Notes under the pieces: generated by a model | Databases searched by the model: none | What the model was told of the DNA's origin: nothing | Seen by the model: only the letters and a program-made list of their open reading frames with translations | Part shown: positions 16,673-24,973 of the stretch, one piece after another | Position numbering within the stretch: the stretch's first letter is position 1 | Layout: every line of letters starts with the position of its first letter | Assembly (NCBI GenBank): GCA_019054805.1 | Contig: JAHQIY010000042.1 | Location: 62,001 to 126,000 of the forward strand | DNA length: 64,000 nt | Direction: 5' to 3' | Source of the DNA: Brachionus manjavacas | Taxonomy: Eukaryota > Rotifera > Eurotatoria > Ploima > Brachionidae | Translations under genes and position numbers: made by a program

Positions 16673-17935
16673 TTAGCCTAAAAACTTGGGCAATGAATCC
16701 GTTAAGGTCATGATGTGAATAGTGATGACACTGACGCCAAACACTCCAACGACAATAAGTGACCACTTTCCTCCAATGGCTCTGTAGTCGTTGTGGCTAG
16801 AAAGTAAATTTTCTGCCTTATTCAGATTGCTTTGCCTAGATTTTCGGACTAGCAACGCTGGGATAATGCAAGCCCAAATCGCCGCTGCAGAAGCCGCAAA
16901 ACCAATTGCGACGAGAAAGCCAAAGGGGAGTAACAATGAAAATATGAGTGGTGGTAAAAAGGTCACTGACCAAGTTTTTAATCGACCTCTCTTGTTATCT
17001 TTAAAATTGAAAACGTCCGCTAAAAAATCGAATACCCCAAGCCCGACACCAACGAAACTCGATAGAATTGCAGCTGCAGAGAACGCGCTAATCACATTAA
17101 AGACAAAGTCTGTCGGTATTACACCACTTAAGCTGCTGAGTAAGACATTGATATCACCGTCCTTTTCTATTATTTCGCCAAAGTGCATTCTTGGTAGATT
17201 GCCATAGATACTTACCAGCCAAGCTGCATAAATGAAAAAGGCAATTGTCGTACCTCCAACAATTGCCTTTTGCGCTTTCCGTTCATCCATGTAGTAATCC
17301 CGCATGGTCGAAACGGTATGATGATAACCAAACGAGGCTAATGCCACAGGAACCAAAGCAAACATAAACTTACTTTGCTCCAGATTGACATCTCTCCACA
17401 TTTCACTCAGGTCGACGTTAAACACTAGCCCAGTAATACCAAACACGAAGCTAGCGACCATAAACAACATTAAAACGATTGAAAACTTGTCAACAACCCG
17501 AGTTGAATGCCAGACAAAAAAAGAAAATACAACGACAAACAAAATAGAAGCAAACTTAGGGTTTAATCCCATGTACTGATTTATTATTAAGCCCGATGAA
17601 GTTATATAGGCATAAAGCAATATGCCCCCAACAAAATAGATCATTATGTTGTTCAAGCAGCTGATCGGTTTACCTAACAAATCCGTTGTTATCGAATCAA
17701 AAGATGATTTATAGGGATAGTTTTTTAACACTTCCAATAGAAAGCATCCACTTAGTGTCATTATTAGCATGGTCATCGCCAATATTAGCAAGGTCCAAGC
17801 TATCCATGCACCTGCACCTGCACTTGGTAAACCAAGCATTCCTGCTCCAACACATACGCATGCAATGATGCACGACCCACCAAGAGTCGAAGGCGATTTT
17901 GTCGTTAGAGAATGATTCTGTTTCACATTATCCAT
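16673..17935 (-). CDS. Aromatic amino-acid permease (HAAAP family, TnaB/Mtr-like)
   Basis: 420 residues with about 11 transmembrane helices. The N-terminus has the HAAAP signature GGSCIIACVCVGAGMLGLPSA. FGYHHTVSTMRDYY and GVGLGVFDFLADVF are further conserved loops. It imports aromatic amino acids by proton symport; with tryptophanase 3.5 kb away, tryptophan is the likely substrate, though TyrP-like use of tyrosine cannot be excluded. It has its own terminator and promoter gap, so it is not co-transcribed with tnaA. Confidence 0.88.
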   Translation of the reverse strand: MDNVKQNHSLTTKSPSTLGGSCIIACVCVGAGMLGLPSAGAGAWIAWTLLILAMTMLIMTLSGCFLLEVLKNYPYKSSFDSITTDLLGKPISCLNNIMIYFVGGILLYAYITSSGLIINQYMGLNPKFASILFVVVFSFFVWHSTRVVDKFSIVLMLFMVASFVFGITGLVFNVDLSEMWRDVNLEQSKFMFALVPVALASFGYHHTVSTMRDYYMDERKAQKAIVGGTTIAFFIYAAWLVSIYGNLPRMHFGEIIEKDGDINVLLSSLSGVIPTDFVFNVISAFSAAAILSSFVGVGLGVFDFLADVFNFKDNKRGRLKTWSVTFLPPLIFSLLLPFGFLVAIGFAASAAAIWACIIPALLVRKSRQSNLNKAENLLSSHNDYRAIGGKWSLIVVGVFGVSVITIHIMTLTDSLPKFLG

Positions 17936-18005
17936 ATGTAATAGACCTTTATATTTATAGGGTTCACCAATCGCTCTTTTTGCTAAAAATAATCTTTTAA
18001 CGTAT

Positions 18006-18036
18006 AAAAAAGCGCCAGAGTCGTAACCCTAGCGCC
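18006..18036 (-). terminator. Rho-independent terminator of the ibrAB-like operon
   Basis: On the - strand GCGCTAGGGT, loop TACG, ACTCTGGCGC, TTTTTT. The 10-bp stem includes two G-U pairs in RNA and a UACG tetraloop of the stable UNCG class. It lies 65 bases past the ParB-like gene. Confidence 0.85.
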
Positions 18037-18101
18037 AATTATTACAATAATTTAATAATTAGTTTTAAATTAACATTTTTCAGATTTATAAATATTCCTT
18101 G

Positions 18102-18818
18102 TTATTCCCAAGCCTCTGAAAAGTCTTGATCTTTAAACGCGGCTGCTAAGCCTGTCACTTGCTGCATTCGTAATACCTCATCGCGATCCATTCCAAGTTC
18201 GCGGCATATTTTCTCGTTACTCCACTCTAGCTCTCTTAATTGCATAACGAGGTTAGCTGTTAGCTCTACCTGATGTGTTCCACGGGCCACGTTATGCCTT
18301 ACCGACGTAGACATACTCTTTTCTTCAGACTTATTCATTACAACCGCTGGGACGTATCCTGATATAGGTTGTAACCCTGGGTTTGATTTAACCAATTCAA
18401 ATCGATGAAAACCGTCAATTAACACGTATTGATTGCAACCTACGATTTGGTTAACAATAACTGGCATTGTTAGGCCATCTTGTTGAATAGAATGCTTGAG
18501 TAACCGATTTTCCGGTGAAGCCATCTTGTTCGGATTGTAGTGGTTTGCCGATATCATCTCTAATTTCAGCATCTGAACATTACAAACCGGAGGCAAATTA
18601 GGATTTAATTTGCACAATAAGTGGGTAACCTGATTGTAGAGCGCCACTGAAGCATCCAAGTTCCCAGCTTCTTTTAAACCATCTGAACTAAGTAGTGACG
18701 TAACAAAATTACTTTCCATAAAAACCACCATGCCCGACATAATCGTTGTATAAAGATTGGTATTGCTGAGCAACCGCTTTGTTGTAGCCAAATGAAAGAC
18801 CTCTGCACCAATAGTCAT
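18102..18818 (-). CDS. ParB-like nuclease-fold protein, IbrB-like
   Basis: 238 residues. A ParB N-terminal-type domain spans about 85-160: LKLEMISANHYNPNKMASPE, LLKHSIQQDGLTMPVIVN and YVLIDGFHRFELVK, where the DGFHR-type motif corresponds to the ParB GxHR CTP/nucleotide-binding box. The C-terminal part (GTHQVELTANLVMQLRELEW..ICRELGMDRDEVLRM) is HTH-like. It starts seven bases after the PP-loop gene, so the two are one operon. In E. coli such pairs are IbrA/IbrB (activators of immunoglobulin-binding eib genes) and YbdN/YbdM. The N-terminal 30 residues are not family-like and the true start may be later. Confidence 0.8.
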   Translation of the reverse strand: MTIGAEVFHLATTKRLLSNTNLYTTIMSGMVVFMESNFVTSLLSSDGLKEAGNLDASVALYNQVTHLLCKLNPNLPPVCNVQMLKLEMISANHYNPNKMASPENRLLKHSIQQDGLTMPVIVNQIVGCNQYVLIDGFHRFELVKSNPGLQPISGYVPAVVMNKSEEKSMSTSVRHNVARGTHQVELTANLVMQLRELEWSNEKICRELGMDRDEVLRMQQVTGLAAAFKDQDFSEAWE

Positions 18819-18824
18819 TCTTTA

Positions 18825-19958
18825 TCAGAACTTTGCAGATTCGTCTCCAACTTGGGACTTGTTTTTTGCCTCTAACTTAGAATCGGCGAAATCAGGAATA
18901 CGTCGAATCCCTTTATGGTGTCCATTGCGGCGCCACCATTGAAGAAATTTATAGATGCGCTCACGGTAATGCTTCTCGACATGAGGAGGCATACTACTGA
19001 GTAGATGTTTACTGTATTGACGGTAGGTAAATCCAGGAGGCAGTGAAAAACGATAATACCCAACGATACGTCCCTGCTCTTTTGAATATCTCGCGCCAAA
19101 GTTACACCCTTCAACGCGATCAACCAGCTTTTGCCAAGTGTCCGGCTCTAGAATTTGATACAGCCAGAGACCTTTGCGCTGTTCGTCGCCAAACGGTTGG
19201 CAGAGACGCTGCTGAGAAATAGAGACGCCAGCTTTGTGCATCAGATCGTAGACTTTGTTGTAATCCCATTGCCTACGGCCATTTGCAATCCAGATATCTC
19301 GCGTTTTCCAGTCGTATATAGGATAAGCCATGTAGACGTCTTTCTGCATTTTCGTCGTCCACGGTAAATGATGGAATTTGTCTTTAGATTGATTTTTAAT
19401 TGTGTTGTAGCGATTCAAGGATTCATCAGCTCTTAAGCCAATTAGCACTGCAATCTTTGTTTGTTTTTGTTGTTGATACCAGTGCGCGAAATCAAACACA
19501 AAATCCTCAAACTCCATTCCGGGATAAAAAAAAGGGAGCTCGTTTGGGTCGTTAAAAACCCCAAACACCTTTGGCAGAGCTCGAACCCAATTTGTTTTTT
19601 TTTGTTCATCCCAACACATCCACTTAGGTTCAAATTGAGACACAGAGTTGCGCAAACTTATGGGTAGGCAAATCCAAAAAGGACGAATCTTATTGGTCGC
19701 AACCATGCGGGTTATATAACTCTCAGTTTCCTTATATTGAGCTTCGAAATCAACGATCAATGTGTCAACAGGTAACCGTCCTCTGCGCTGCGCTTCTTCA
19801 ATAGCAAGATTAAGTAATACTCCAGAATCCTTTCCACCAGAAAAGGAGACATAAAAATGTTCGAAATGGTCGTAAAGATATTTAACTCGCTCTTGCGTTG
19901 CGGAAAAGACATCTTTACCGAGCAAAAACTTTTTACGACTTCTACGTTGCCGAACCAT
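18825..19958 (-). CDS. PAPS-reductase-family PP-loop protein, IbrA-like (DUF3440)
   Basis: 377 residues. The PP-loop ATP-pyrophosphatase motif SFSGGKDSG is at 39-47 and the second conserved loop is IGLRADESLNRY. The C-terminal half (PFGDEQRKGLWLYQILEPDTW..GPxx GYYRFSLPPGFTYRQYSKHLL) matches the DUF3440 region of IbrA/YbdN. It lacks the ECGLH-type catalytic Cys of true PAPS reductases, so sulfate reduction is unlikely; a nucleotidyl-transfer or regulatory role is probable. RBS GAGGAAAGGAAT precedes the ATG. It is the first gene of the operon with the ParB-like gene. Confidence 0.85.
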   Translation of the reverse strand: MVRQRRSRKKFLLGKDVFSATQERVKYLYDHFEHFYVSFSGGKDSGVLLNLAIEEAQRRGRLPVDTLIVDFEAQYKETESYITRMVATNKIRPFWICLPISLRNSVSQFEPKWMCWDEQKKTNWVRALPKVFGVFNDPNELPFFYPGMEFEDFVFDFAHWYQQQKQTKIAVLIGLRADESLNRYNTIKNQSKDKFHHLPWTTKMQKDVYMAYPIYDWKTRDIWIANGRRQWDYNKVYDLMHKAGVSISQQRLCQPFGDEQRKGLWLYQILEPDTWQKLVDRVEGCNFGARYSKEQGRIVGYYRFSLPPGFTYRQYSKHLLSSMPPHVEKHYRERIYKFLQWWRRNGHHKGIRRIPDFADSKLEAKNKSQVGDESAKF

Positions 19959-20324
19959 ATTCCTTTCCTCATTTAATTAATGAAACTAGGTTTATGCTTT
20001 CGAAAATAGGCAATCTAAATTTAGTTGGTTGTGCTATTCAGGATTGAATTAACGATAAGCCTTTTAGAGGCTAAAAGACTTAATATTATATTTTTATTCA
20101 TTAATTATTATTTAACATGGAGCAAGAGCAATGAGATATAAGTAATGATTAATTTACTACCCTTTCTCTCGAATGGTACTGTAGGTTAAACGGGTGAAGT
20201 GAACACTTTGCTCACTCCAACGTCTCAAACATTGGCTAGTTTTTTACTTCACGACTTCACTTTCCAACATATACTTCGCTGTGTTGTGTTTTGGGGTGGC
20301 AAGCGCCACCCCACTTTTTTGTCA
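19959..20324. other. 366-base gap between ibrA-like gene and lipoprotein C
   Basis: AT-rich next to the ibrA-like gene, where its promoter must lie. The half near the lipoprotein contains short repeats (GGTGAAGTGAACAC..TGCTCACTCC) and ends in a + strand terminator at 20292-20320. No ORF is convincing. Confidence 0.4.
20292..20320 (+). terminator. Strong terminator facing + strand, no + gene upstream
   Basis: A 9-bp GC-rich stem (TGGGGTGGC / GCCACCCCA) with loop AAGC, then CTTTTTT, reading on the + strand. The adjacent lipoprotein gene is on the - strand and ends at 20325, where the hairpin lacks a T-run. So it either stops an unannotated + strand RNA or works as a weak stop for the lipoprotein mRNA. 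Confidence 0.7.
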
Positions 20325-21584
20325 TTATGGTGTCGCTGGTCTTGATACGCATGTTGAGAAAGATGGTGACGACTCAACCCCAGGTAAAAAGCTGCTTACA
20401 GCTCCAGTAGTCATATTTACATATCTAAGTTTTTGATGTCCACCAGTGAGATGTATGCTAGAGGAAGCATAAAAACCGCCGACAGGCCAATCGTAAACAG
20501 TATCAATTGAGTGATTGTAAAGTGCGCGAAGCTCCCATTCGGATGCCCTTAACCAGTTATCCCTTCCGTTAAATTTGATTGAAGCCAGATCTCTACAATA
20601 TCGATCATACTGGCCGTAATCACCAGCCACAAGTTTTGATGTATCCTTAATAGAAGAATCATAACCATCATTTCTCATGAGCGAAAATGAGTTGGTACCA
20701 CTTCCTCCATCCACTACAAATCCAGCATGCGTATATCCGGAGTTATATTTGGTTTTATCCGCAGAATAGTACATATAATCCATTACCGATGGTCTAGCCG
20801 GTTCTGTAAACCATTTACCGTCTGCATCACCAGAGGTACCAACAATAATATGCAAACATTCTTCTGTACGGTGAGCTTTATCGGCATTGCCTTCAACACC
20901 ACAAGTCTCTAATTTCCTTGGTGTTTCAAGATTAACTACAGGCGATTGCAGTCCATCGTATTCTGCTTGCACACTGAACTTACCTTTTGCACCTGCTACC
21001 AGCCTACCGTCAGAATTTAAGGTGTAACATGGATCTACACCACACTCCTCAGAAATCGTATTCCAAGTGACTTCGGTTGTGACATCTTTCAACTTAAGGT
21101 CGTCATCTAACGCATAGACTTCTAATTGAAATAGACGCCCAGAAAGCTCTTGATTTGGTCGCTGTACACTAGGAGCAGAATTTGCAGGTGGTGCATCCCG
21201 AGTGAACCTGACATGCAGTTTCGAGTTATCAGCGGGAGTGTTGTCCTCGCTTGAACCACCATCACCGCCATTACTCGAATCTCCACCCGAATCTGGGCTA
21301 TCGCTACCTCCACCATTATCAGGGCTGTCCCCTTCTCCGCCAGTTTCATCAGATGGCCCATCGCCTTCCGGGCTACTCTCCGTACCCTGGTTTGTATTAT
21401 CCTGATCGTCGTTATTTCCGGTCGATGTGTCTTGCGTGTCTCCGGTATCAATCCTAGAAACCTCCCCACTGTCACTACAACCGGAAAGACCCATCATCAA
21501 GCTTAAGCCACACGCCATTAGTATTGATCGACGTACTTGTCTACCTTTGTTTTTACTGTCTGTTTGTGATTTAGTAATGCTCAT
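20325..21584 (-). CDS. Surface lipoprotein with long Ser/Gly/Asp linker (paralogue C)
   Basis: 419 residues from the ATG at 21584, chosen because AGGTGG lies eight bases upstream; a GTG 12 bases earlier is less likely. A long basic N-region and hydrophobic helix lead to lipobox GLSGC (Cys36). Residues about 45-125 are low-complexity Asp/Gly/Ser/Asn, a surface spacer. An Ig-like segment (125-225) is followed by the family half: CGVEGN...EECLHIIVG, FSLMRNDG, YGQYDRYC, FNGRDNWLRASEWELRALYN and a terminal CVSRPATP. Shared with the lipoproteins at 2708 and 10211. It is upstream of and co-oriented with the ibrAB-like operon. Confidence 0.8.
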   Translation of the reverse strand: MSITKSQTDSKNKGRQVRRSILMACGLSLMMGLSGCSDSGEVSRIDTGDTQDTSTGNNDDQDNTNQGTESSPEGDGPSDETGGEGDSPDNGGGSDSPDSGGDSSNGGDGGSSEDNTPADNSKLHVRFTRDAPPANSAPSVQRPNQELSGRLFQLEVYALDDDLKLKDVTTEVTWNTISEECGVDPCYTLNSDGRLVAGAKGKFSVQAEYDGLQSPVVNLETPRKLETCGVEGNADKAHRTEECLHIIVGTSGDADGKWFTEPARPSVMDYMYYSADKTKYNSGYTHAGFVVDGGSGTNSFSLMRNDGYDSSIKDTSKLVAGDYGQYDRYCRDLASIKFNGRDNWLRASEWELRALYNHSIDTVYDWPVGGFYASSSIHLTGGHQKLRYVNMTTGAVSSFLPGVESSPSFSTCVSRPATP

Positions 21585-21842
21585 ATTTATTCCCACCTGC
21601 GTAACTTTACATATGTGTGCTTGTTCAGAAATCTGAGCAAGTAAGGCGAGAATATTTAAAAGGCGTATAACAAACGACTAAATGGTTTTAATTTATTAAT
21701 TTTAAACCATATAAATCATGCACTTACAAAATAAATAATCATTAATAATTTTGTAATGGCCATAACCATCTGCAGAGTGAAGTTTTTAAGATTATTTGAT
21801 AGGATGCGGTTCCTAAGAGTTCCAACTGTTATTGAGCAACCC

Positions 21843-22037
21843 ATGAACCGTAAGAAGAAGATCAACCAGATCCTGAAAGCCAAGCAAAAAAAGATGAATT
21901 CTAAGTTGCACAAGAGCAACAAACCTCGCTACATCTCTAAAGCGGAGCGAGCTAAAATGGAGGAAGAAGAGCAGAGCCAACAGCAGGTTGAAGCTACTGA
22001 AGTAGAAGAAGAGCAACCTGAGACCAATGATAAGTAA
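21843..22037 (+). CDS. DUF2986 small basic/acidic protein
   Basis: 64 residues. The N-terminal half is very Lys-rich (MNRKKKINQILKAKQKKMNS, then KPRYISKAERAKMEEE) and matches the DUF2986 pattern common in Vibrionaceae and Shewanella; the tail is Glu-rich. The ATG at 21843 is chosen because family members begin MNRKKK; upstream codons in frame look non-coding. Function unknown; RNA binding is plausible from charge only. Its terminator is at 22063-22101. Confidence 0.8.
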   Translation: MNRKKKINQILKAKQKKMNSKLHKSNKPRYISKAERAKMEEEEQSQQQVEATEVEEEQPETNDK

Positions 22038-22062
22038 CTAGCTTTACTCCATAGACAAACGC

Positions 22063-22101
22063 AAAAAGCGCCAGCCGAGTTAACCTCGACTGGCGCTTTT
22101 T
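22063..22101. terminator. Bidirectional rho-independent terminator
   Basis: AAAAAGCGCCAG and CTGGCGCTTTTT enclose an inner CGAG/CTCG stem. T-runs on both strands serve the converging genes at 21843-22037 and 22129-22314. Confidence 0.9.
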
Positions 22102-22128
22102 AGAATCCAGTTTATCTATTTAATATAT

Positions 22129-22314
22129 TTAGTCGTAACTACCGTCAAATGAGACCAGTTTAATTTCTAGCTGCGCACCAAAATAACTTAAGGCAAGTTT
22201 AGGATCTTTATTTTCAGACACTTTCTTACCAAGAGTTTCTAATAATTCAGCCATAAAATCTTTAACTGGCTGTTCTGCATCTGCCAAATGTTCTTCTAAA
22301 TTGTGATTTTTCAT
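22129..22314 (-). CDS. Small conserved-looking hypothetical protein
   Basis: 61 residues, mostly helical and acidic (EEHLADAEQPVKDFMAELLETLGKKVSENK), no signal or membrane segment. It has a true ATG, converges on the bidirectional terminator at 22063-22101, and is divergent from the hydrolase gene. I do not recognise a family. Confidence 0.55.
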   Translation of the reverse strand: MKNHNLEEHLADAEQPVKDFMAELLETLGKKVSENKDPKLALSYFGAQLEIKLVSFDGSYD

Positions 22315-22384
22315 TATTTACCCAGCCATAACGTTATCAATCAATCGTTTATAGTTGAGTCCTTATTCAACAGAGGACATAAAA

Positions 22385-23221
22385 ATGGAAACTATAAAAA
22401 CGATCTTAAACGGCAACCACTATCGCTATTCTTTTCACCACTGCCCGGGCTCGGATCAGTATGCGATATTTTTATTAGGAGCACTGCAAGATATAGAAAG
22501 CGTAGATTCATTTTCGAAACACTTCGCTACTAAACTCAATTGCATTACTATCGAAGTTCCTGGTACTGGTCATACAGAAAACCTTGAATCAACGATCAGT
22601 ATTCGTACTCAAGCGATGATGCTGCTCGATTTAATTGATTATCTAGGCGTCAACAGCGCACATATTATCGGCTTTTCATACGCAACAGCCGTTGCTGTAG
22701 AACTTTGCGATATCTGGCCGAATGTACTCACAATGTCGATATGTGGTGGCGTCCCTGGTATCCCCTCTTCAGGGCGCTTAGCAACCAAAAAAATGATCGC
22801 TGCAGCCATGGACAATCCACATAATTTCGCTCAGTCATTCACCGAATCGCTTACCGTAATTAACAACGATATTCCAAGGAATAAAGCCATCATTAAGGCG
22901 ACAGTGCGAAACATTACCAACATGGCTCAGGATAGGATCGATATCTTCTTCGAAAACTCAGTGAGGTTACTGGTTCACACCCCTACCAATATCGGAAATA
23001 TCTCCGTGCCATGCACCGTTTGTGTCGGTGAATATGATCCCTATGTCACCAAAGAAACGGCCGGAAAATTTGCTAGCCAATTAAAAAATGGCCGACTCGT
23101 TGTCATTAAAAATGCCGATCATTTGGTGCATTTGCAGCATCCCGACAAAGTCGCTACCGCAATGCTCGCCCAAGCGAATGCCTCAATAGAGTTACAACAC
23201 ACGCTTGCTGCATTGACCTAA
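22385..23221 (+). CDS. Alpha/beta hydrolase
   Basis: 278 residues. The start ATG at 22385 follows AGAGG nine bases upstream; an earlier in-frame TTG is less likely. Catalytic triad candidates: nucleophile Ser in GFSYATA, Asp in GEYDPYV and His in NADHLVHLQHP, in the order of the fold. Cytoplasmic, no signal peptide. PGTGHTE forms the oxyanion region. Similar in outline to esterases and to hydrolases that release acyl or aromatic products; substrate unknown. Confidence 0.85.
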   Translation: METIKTILNGNHYRYSFHHCPGSDQYAIFLLGALQDIESVDSFSKHFATKLNCITIEVPGTGHTENLESTISIRTQAMMLLDLIDYLGVNSAHIIGFSYATAVAVELCDIWPNVLTMSICGGVPGIPSSGRLATKKMIAAAMDNPHNFAQSFTESLTVINNDIPRNKAIIKATVRNITNMAQDRIDIFFENSVRLLVHTPTNIGNISVPCTVCVGEYDPYVTKETAGKFASQLKNGRLVVIKNADHLVHLQHPDKVATAMLAQANASIELQHTLAALT

Positions 23222-23309
23222 ATAATACAGGGATATTGTTAGATTTTAGCTAAGCATAATCAACTCAAGGCGCTGTGCAATTTGAGTTGATTATTTTCAC
23301 TCGACGCTC

Positions 23310-24206
23310 CTAGATCACATTTTGTATGTAAATCTTTGATAAAGTAGTTAGTATTTCTACTGCGCGTTTCTTGCACTCCCCATTAAGTGGGCGTAATGCT
23401 TCTACGATCAACGAATCTCTGATGTGCTGAACTTGTCTTAAATGGTGGAACTGAGGAAACTGGCGCATTTCACTGGTAAAGTTAACGTGCGAGTTTAGTT
23501 CAAAGCCTAACTTAACTCTAAAGCCAATTGCAACTGAATAATCGCGTACTTTATGCACATCTTCTAGTTGTAGATACTGATAATCAGATAGGCCCAGTAC
23601 CCGAGCAATCACTTCAACCGGGATCTGATGCTCTAACCTAAACTGTTTAACTGTAATGGCGACTGAGCGGTAGTAATCAATGGCAAACGCATTGATGTCG
23701 AGGACTTTTGGAGGCAGGAGCTCGTTGTAGTTAATGTTTGGATCAATTTGAGATTGAGTTTCTTGTCTGAATGTCGCAAATTTTTCACGATCAGCACAAT
23801 CCATTAGGTTGGTTACAAGGTCGAGATACAACTCAAACTGCTCTGTAGGCAGTCGACCAATGCAGTATAGGGCTTCAATGGCTTCATCATCCATACCACG
23901 ATAAAACTCGCGCATTTTCACTGCATAGTAAAAGCTCGTCATTGGAACCATCATTACCCACGACATAGCAGCTACCATGTGTATAGGTCGGATTGAGCGA
24001 TAGCTCTGCTGCATGTAGCGTTTTAGAGTAGAGTTGTTTATTCCAGTGACTCGTTGTTCCAGATCGCGGAATGACATGCCTTGAGCGCGACGAACAAACG
24101 ACATTGATACTGCCATATCAGTATCAATTGTTTCTAGAAGTGAATCCAACATTTGGATCTTCTCTTCCGAAACAGAAATCGTCACCTGATCGGCACTATT
24201 AAACAT
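23310..24206 (-). CDS. Possible HTH regulator of unknown family
   Basis: 298 residues, soluble, mostly helical. Two regions look like helix-turn-helix units: FVRRAQGMSFRDLEQRVTGINNSTLKRY (about 38-65) and an XRE-like EHQIPVEVIARVLGLSDYQYLQLE (about 190-215). A GGGGT-like RBS precedes the ATG. It is alone, with a 150-base gap on each side. The HTH call is from helical pattern and conserved Gly/Leu spacing only; the protein could be a regulator specific to vibrios. Confidence 0.6.
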   Translation of the reverse strand: MFNSADQVTISVSEEKIQMLDSLLETIDTDMAVSMSFVRRAQGMSFRDLEQRVTGINNSTLKRYMQQSYRSIRPIHMVAAMSWVMMVPMTSFYYAVKMREFYRGMDDEAIEALYCIGRLPTEQFELYLDLVTNLMDCADREKFATFRQETQSQIDPNINYNELLPPKVLDINAFAIDYYRSVAITVKQFRLEHQIPVEVIARVLGLSDYQYLQLEDVHKVRDYSVAIGFRVKLGFELNSHVNFTSEMRQFPQFHHLRQVQHIRDSLIVEALRPLNGECKKRAVEILTTLSKIYIQNVI

Positions 24207-24364
24207 ACAACCCCATCAAACATACATAAGAAATAGTGTGCTCACTCTAACATATCATGCCGAATTTTTGAACAATTAAGCATTTTATTTCAGTGTAAGT
24301 GTTTGTATATGCTTACTTTTTCAATATGCCATATCGGAAAAGTCAAACATAGTAGTGTGATGGA

Positions 24365-24844
24365 CTAACGAGTTATTAGCAGTGATTCCTCGATCGGTAT
24401 GTACTTATCACTCACATCAATAAGGCCTTGAGCCGTTAAACCAGGCACACCATAGACATCGACCCTAGTACCAAATCGTTTTTGAATTCGGTCGACTAAC
24501 AGCTCGAAGTCTCCATCACCGGAGAGAAGTATGACGCGATCCACCTTTGATGCCGCTTCATAGACGTCTAAGGCTATCCCTACGTCCCAATCCCCTTTGG
24601 AACTTCCATCATGTCGCTGAATATAAGGTTTGAGTTTAACGTTAAAGCCGATACCACGCAGGATGTGGTGAAATTGACGTTGTTTTGGGTCATGAGAGGC
24701 AATTGCATAAGCATTAGCTTCTACGACTTGCTGACCTTCAGTCGCGATGTACCAAAACTGGTTGTAATCAAAGTTCGCTCGATACTTATCTCTAGTGGTG
24801 TAATAGATGTTCTGAACATCGACAAAAATCGCGATTTTTTCCAT
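24365..24844 (-). CDS. NYN-domain (LabA/DUF88-type) putative RNase
   Basis: 159 residues forming a complete NYN/PIN-like fold: IFVDVQN with the first acidic residue Asp9, KGDWDVGIALD and LLSGDGDFELLVDR with the remaining acidic residues of the metal site. Members are single-domain nucleases or RNA-processing proteins. An AAGG RBS lies nine bases before ATG. It is monocistronic downstream of the nir-cobA terminator. Confidence 0.88.
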   Translation of the reverse strand: MEKIAIFVDVQNIYYTTRDKYRANFDYNQFWYIATEGQQVVEANAYAIASHDPKQRQFHHILRGIGFNVKLKPYIQRHDGSSKGDWDVGIALDVYEAASKVDRVILLSGDGDFELLVDRIQKRFGTRVDVYGVPGLTAQGLIDVSDKYIPIEESLLITR

Positions 24845-24907
24845 GACTGATTACCTTAGTTTCGACGCCGAGACTGTATCAGATGCCCAACGGAATTTCA
24901 GCAAATA

Positions 24908-24946
24908 CTAAAAGACCTGATGTCATTCAGCATGGCATCAGGTCTA
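24908..24946 (-). terminator. Rho-independent terminator of nirBDC-cobA
   Basis: GACCTGATG and CATCAGGTC form a 9-bp stem followed on the - strand by TTTT. It lies 28 bases past cobA. Confidence 0.85.
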
Positions 24947-24973
24947 AATCATCATCTAGCTAGGATTGGGGTA

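Noticed and set aside
18825-19958. True PAPS reductase for sulfate assimilation
   Set aside because: PP-loop is present but the C-terminal catalytic Cys motif is absent and the partner is a ParB-like protein, not sulfite reductase.
18102-19958. Phosphorothioation (Dnd/Ssp-type) defence system
   Set aside because: A PP-loop protein is present, but no DndA/DndD/DndE or restriction genes are nearby; the ParB-fold partner fits IbrB better.
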